Part shown: one piece after another, positions 52,221 to 55,471 of the stretch
How the letters are laid out: the number at the start of each line of letters is the position of its first letter
Position numbering within the stretch: the stretch's first letter is position 1
Position numbers and translations under genes: made by a program
The notes under the pieces: generated by a model
Seen by the model: only the letters and a program-made list of their open reading frames with translations
Told to the model about the DNA's origin: nothing
Databases searched by the model: none
Source of the DNA: Hymenobacter lapidiphilus
GTDB lineage: Bacteria > Bacteroidota > Bacteroidia > Cytophagales > Hymenobacteraceae
Reading direction: 5' to 3'
DNA: 55,471 bases
NCBI RefSeq assembly: GCF_013377885.1
Contig: NZ_JABKAU010000032.1
Span: forward strand, 1-55,471

Positions 52221-54230
52221 CTAATTGAAGAACTGCCAGCGCAGGCCGAACTGGAAGCGGCGGGGCAGGGCGGAATAGTAGGGCGCGGCGAAATAGCCGT
52301 TTGGGGGCAGAAACTGATTGATGTAGGCCATTTTCAGGAACACGCCCACCGTTTTAATGTCGGCATTCAGGAACACATCGGCCACCGGCACGCTGCGGAT
52401 GGTGAAGTGGTCCTGCACGAAAAACTGCTGGGTGCTGGGGCTGTAGTCGTAGGCCTTCCAGCGCGACTGGTAGTAGCCCTGCACGCCCACCTGCCCGAAC
52501 AGCGCTTTTTTGAACAGATAGCCCTGGTAGTACACCCGCGCCTCGCCCACCACGGCCGGAATCCGCAGCGCCGGGTTGTCGGAGCTGGCCCCGGCCGTAA
52601 AGGTCGCCTGCGTCTCGAAGAACAAGTGCCCCACGCTACCCCGGTAGTGCCCCATGAGAGAGCCAATTTGAAAATGACTGGAATCGACTGTCTGCCGGGG
52701 GCCATCCATATGTACCTGGTCCGTCTGGGAAATCGGGTCGACGGAGTAGTAGATGTAGTTGCTGACATTGGCTCCCGTGCCCACGGCTTCCACGAAGTGC
52801 CGGCCCAGTTGCCGGGCAGCCCGCACCCGCAGCTGCTGTACATTCACGTTTTTAAAGTTGGTGTTCCAGGCAAAGTGATTGCCCGAGAACTGCTGCTCCG
52901 TGAGCGTGGGGGCCACACTGGTCAGCAGCACCTCCCCACTCAAAAAGCCCAGTCGGGCCCGGCCGCTAAGCCAATATTCCGTCTGCGCCGCGTCTTTCAG
53001 ATCGGGCTTGATTTCACCGGCCGTTTCGATGGCGAACTGCCGGTACTGGAACGCCGCCGTGCCGCCCGCAAACAGCTGGCTGGGGCCATCGACTGTAGGT
53101 AGCGCCTCGCGCACCACCGGCGGTGCCTCGTAGGCCGAGCGTGTTTCGAGCGAATACATACGGTAGCGGCCGTACAGGCGGTAGTTTACCTGCTGGCTCT
53201 GCCCCATCACGCCTACCGTATTCTCGAACTGGCGAAACTCAGCCCGGTCGTCGGTGGCGGCCGAACTGAGCCGGTTTATCGGGTAGAACGGGTTGCGCAC
53301 GCCGCCAGGGGCCGGCTGCTCGTCGGTGTACCGGTTGAGCTGCCGGCTGAAGTTGAAGAGGTGGTACGCCGTGAGGCCCCGGCCCAGCAGCTGATAGCTG
53401 TGCAGCAGCCGCACCCGGTCGCGGGAGTCGCGGTTTTTGGCGTTGGTCAGGTTCACTACCTCCCGCTGGAATCCAAAAAGCAGTTTCAGGTCAGGATACA
53501 CCCTTCCATTGGTCAGCGTATCCAGCTGGTTAGCCAGCGTATCCAGTTGGTAGGGCTGGGGCCGGATGCCGCCCTGCTCGGCCAGCGTGTGGCGGGCCGT
53601 ACTGAAGTGGCCCATAGCGTGGTAGCGGTTGTTGAGCGACTGGTAGCGGGCAAAGAACACGAAGTTGTTGTGCTCGACCTGACCGGTTTTGGTGTTGCTG
53701 ACCGCAATGGCCTTGTTGGCCCCAAAACGCTCGTAGTTGAAGCCCACATTGAAGCGCTTTTTGAGGCTGCGGGCGTAGCCCAGCTCGAATACCTGCTCGT
53801 AGGGGTTGCCCTGGAAAAAGCGAAAAAACGTGTAGGGCGACTTCGTATCGTAGTAGTTTACATCTTCGGGACCGCGGGCATACTGGTCGAAAACGGTACG
53901 GCCCAGACGGGCGCCCAGCTGGCGGTTGGCCTCCCAGAGTAGCGGCCGCGAGGCCGCCCCAAAGTAGCCCAGCGTCTGCTGAAACGTGGTATCGTGGGTC
54001 CAGTAGCGCTGCTGGGGCAGGCGCGTAAGCGTCGAGTCCACCATCCGGCCCACGGTATCGCCTTGCAGCAGGTCGCGCTCCTTCAAAATGAAGGTGGTGC
54101 GGGCGCCATAGCGGTTGCGGGTCGAGTCGTCGAGAATTTGGGCGTGGCCGGCCCAGGGGCGCAGCAGGCCCAGCCCCAGCAGGCCGGCCAGCAGCAGCAG
54201 GCGCAGCGAGAAGTTACGGATGAAAAGCAA
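52221..54230 (-). CDS. Outer-membrane beta-barrel protein (putative porin)
   Basis: 669-residue protein from a proposed TTG start (54230), which gives a signal peptide LFIRNFSLRLLLLAGLLGLG cleaved after GHAQ. The mature protein is rich in alternating aromatic and polar residues and ends in FQFGLRWQFFN, the C-terminal aromatic pattern of outer-membrane barrels. It belongs to a Bacteroidetes group named putative porin; the substrate is unknown. There is no ATG in the signal-peptide frame; an ATG at 54389 is available only by reading through the lpxK end, and its product would have no signal peptide at the N-terminus. It starts 7 bp after the lpxK stop. Confidence 0.75.
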   Translation of the reverse strand: MLFIRNFSLRLLLLAGLLGLGLLRPWAGHAQILDDSTRNRYGARTTFILKERDLLQGDTVGRMVDSTLTRLPQQRYWTHDTTFQQTLGYFGAASRPLLWEANRQLGARLGRTVFDQYARGPEDVNYYDTKSPYTFFRFFQGNPYEQVFELGYARSLKKRFNVGFNYERFGANKAIAVSNTKTGQVEHNNFVFFARYQSLNNRYHAMGHFSTARHTLAEQGGIRPQPYQLDTLANQLDTLTNGRVYPDLKLLFGFQREVVNLTNAKNRDSRDRVRLLHSYQLLGRGLTAYHLFNFSRQLNRYTDEQPAPGGVRNPFYPINRLSSAATDDRAEFRQFENTVGVMGQSQQVNYRLYGRYRMYSLETRSAYEAPPVVREALPTVDGPSQLFAGGTAAFQYRQFAIETAGEIKPDLKDAAQTEYWLSGRARLGFLSGEVLLTSVAPTLTEQQFSGNHFAWNTNFKNVNVQQLRVRAARQLGRHFVEAVGTGANVSNYIYYSVDPISQTDQVHMDGPRQTVDSSHFQIGSLMGHYRGSVGHLFFETQATFTAGASSDNPALRIPAVVGEARVYYQGYLFKKALFGQVGVQGYYQSRWKAYDYSPSTQQFFVQDHFTIRSVPVADVFLNADIKTVGVFLKMAYINQFLPPNGYFAAPYYSALPRRFQFGLRWQFFN

Positions 54231-54237
54231 CGGAAAA

Positions 54238-55314
54238 TCAGCCAACGGCGGGAAGCGGAAAGTACGGGGCAAGCAGGGCGACCAGCCGGGCCTCCCCGTC
54301 GGCCAGGAACCGGACGGTAATCGGAATGTAAAATACGGGCAAATCGGCCACACTTGCCGCCAGCGCGGGCTCCTGCAGGCGGGCCGCATCCTTCTGGGTG
54401 GTCAGAACGCACTGGCCCGGCTGGCATTGCGCAGCCAGGGCCGCAATTTCGGCGGGCGTAAAAGCGTGGTGGTCGGCGAAGCGGGCGTGGTGGGCTACGC
54501 GGTATCCGGCCGCTGCGAGGTGCGCCAGCAGCGGGCCGGGCTGGGCAATACCAGTCAGCAAGACCACCTCAGCCCCACTCATCGGCGCGGTCATCCGGCC
54601 GGCCGCCGTACCCGGCACGGGCACTGGCGCGCCATAATCGTAGGCAGAAAACAGCACTGGCACCTCGGGCCGGGCATAGCGGCGCACCTGCTGGGTGATG
54701 CCGGCCTGAGCAATTACGGTCAGGTCGGGGGCGCACTTGGTGATGATAACCGCATCGGCGCGGGCGGCCCCGACCCGGCTCTCGCGCAAGCGGCCGGCCG
54801 GCAGCACTTCATCCCTATAAAACGGCCGCTGCTGCTCAGTCAGCAGGATATTTACGGCCGGCCGTACCCGGCGGTGCTGGTAGGCATCGTCGAGCACCAC
54901 GGCCGTCAGGGCGGGCACTTCGGCCAGCAGCCGCCGGATGCCAGCTACCCGGTCTTCGCTCACCACTACCGGCACCACCCCGCCAAACTGCCCAAACTGC
55001 TGCCAGGGCTCGTCGCCAACCGTAGCGGCCGAATCGGCAGCCGTGGCGAGCCGGTAGCCACGGGTACGACGGCCGTAACCCCGGCTGAGCAGCGCCGGCC
55101 GCTGCCCGCGGGCCTGCAGCCAGGCCACCAACCAGGCCACGTGGGGCGTTTTGCCGGTGCCTCCTACCCGCAGGTTGCCCACACTGAGCACCGGTACCTC
55201 GGGAAAGGCCGTGCTGGGTTTCCAGCCCCGGTCGTAGAGCCAGTTGCGCATCGCCAGCACGGCCGCATAGAGCCAGCTGAAGGGAAGCAGCAGGATTTTT
55301 AGGAGGGAAGTCAA
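54238..55314 (-). CDS. lpxK: Tetraacyldisaccharide 4'-kinase
   Basis: Phosphorylates the 4'-position of the lipid A disaccharide at the inner membrane, the sixth step of lipid A synthesis. The Walker A motif SVGNLRVGGTGKTP, VVLDDAYQHRR and ITKCAPDL are typical, as is the N-terminal membrane helix (LLKILLLPFSWLYAAVL). No ATG precedes the Walker region at the right distance. I use TTG 55314, giving 358 residues and a normal N-terminus; TTG 55362 is a second possibility, and TTG 55392 is excluded because it falls in the promoter box. It heads a likely unit with the beta-barrel gene. Confidence 0.9.
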   Translation of the reverse strand: MTSLLKILLLPFSWLYAAVLAMRNWLYDRGWKPSTAFPEVPVLSVGNLRVGGTGKTPHVAWLVAWLQARGQRPALLSRGYGRRTRGYRLATAADSAATVGDEPWQQFGQFGGVVPVVVSEDRVAGIRRLLAEVPALTAVVLDDAYQHRRVRPAVNILLTEQQRPFYRDEVLPAGRLRESRVGAARADAVIITKCAPDLTVIAQAGITQQVRRYARPEVPVLFSAYDYGAPVPVPGTAAGRMTAPMSGAEVVLLTGIAQPGPLLAHLAAAGYRVAHHARFADHHAFTPAEIAALAAQCQPGQCVLTTQKDAARLQEPALAASVADLPVFYIPITVRFLADGEARLVALLAPYFPLPAVG

Positions 55315-55389
55315 AAGGAAGAAGTAGTAGCCGGCGCGGAGAGGCAGCCCTAGACAATGCAAAGGGTGTAACCAGGACACCGGCCGTCG

Positions 55390-55397
55390 CAAAAGTA
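55390..55397 (-). promoter_or_regulatory. Promoter -7 box of lpxK
   Basis: TACTTTTG on the minus strand is an exact TAnnTTTG match. Transcription should start near 55384, which gives a leader of about 70 nt to the TTG at 55314. No -33 element was seen. The rest of the window to 55471 holds nothing more that I can support. Confidence 0.5.
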
Positions 55398-55471
55398 GTG
55401 GGTTGGGGCGGGTTGCAGCAGTTTTATACTAGAAACCCACCTTTGATTTGCCGGGGCCGTAGTTCTATTGC

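Overview
The window looks like chromosomal DNA from a high-GC member of the Bacteroidetes, most likely Hymenobacter or a close relative. The pointers are a type III glutamine synthetase, a type IX secretion (T9SS) C-terminal sorting domain, promoters of the Bacteroidetes type (-7 box TAnnTTTG) with almost no Shine-Dalgarno sites, several starts at TTG or GTG, and many long palindromic intergenic repeats. This assignment is inferred from gene content; no 16S gene is present.

Layout. 0-5.8 kb: glutamine synthetase (minus strand), a long inverted repeat, an LTA-synthase-like phosphotransferase, and a decayed IS3-family element. 5.8-37.4 kb: one large exopolysaccharide / O-antigen-type locus of the Wzx/Wzy kind. 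It opens with the initiating polyprenyl-phosphate sugar transferase and a WecG/TagA-type transferase. A nucleotide-sugar island follows (cytidylyltransferase, SDR enzyme, 3,5-epimerase, C-methyltransferase), then a five-gene module of unknown product (second nucleotidyltransferase, PIG-L deacetylase, DUF4910 peptidase-like protein, class III aminotransferase, methyltransferase). A minus-strand block carries GDP-fucose synthesis (gmd, fcl), two GT61 paralogues and a GT2 enzyme. From a divergent promoter region at about 24 kb the plus strand carries the outer-membrane export lipoprotein, a BY-kinase co-polymerase, the flippase, a polymerase/ligase, and six further glycosyltransferases ending in a GT11 fucosyltransferase-like enzyme. 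37.4-41.3 kb: a promoter with a roughly 470-nt structured leader, then a secreted beta-helix protein with two identical 249-residue repeat units and a T9SS sorting domain.

41.3-55.4 kb is mostly housekeeping and regulatory: a PAS-LuxR regulator, a universal stress protein beside a cysteine-rich Crp/Fnr regulator, a lipocalin-like lipoprotein, tRNA modification enzymes (MtaB, MiaE-like), an XRE-type regulator with a Pro/Ala linker, a MacB/FtsX-type permease, two exported proteins of unknown function, an outer-membrane beta-barrel protein and LpxK.

How the genes fit together: sugar activation (CDP- and GDP-linked) feeds about ten glycosyltransferases that build a repeat unit on a lipid carrier; Wzx flips it, the Wzy-like protein polymerises it, and the BY-kinase/OPX pair controls length and export. 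The sugar made by the 8.2-17.7 kb island is the main unknown. Non-coding structure is unusually rich: three copies of one palindromic repeat family, long near-perfect hairpins at three convergent gene ends, one isolated 35-bp perfect hairpin, and the long leader RNA. No tRNA, rRNA or CRISPR array was recognised.
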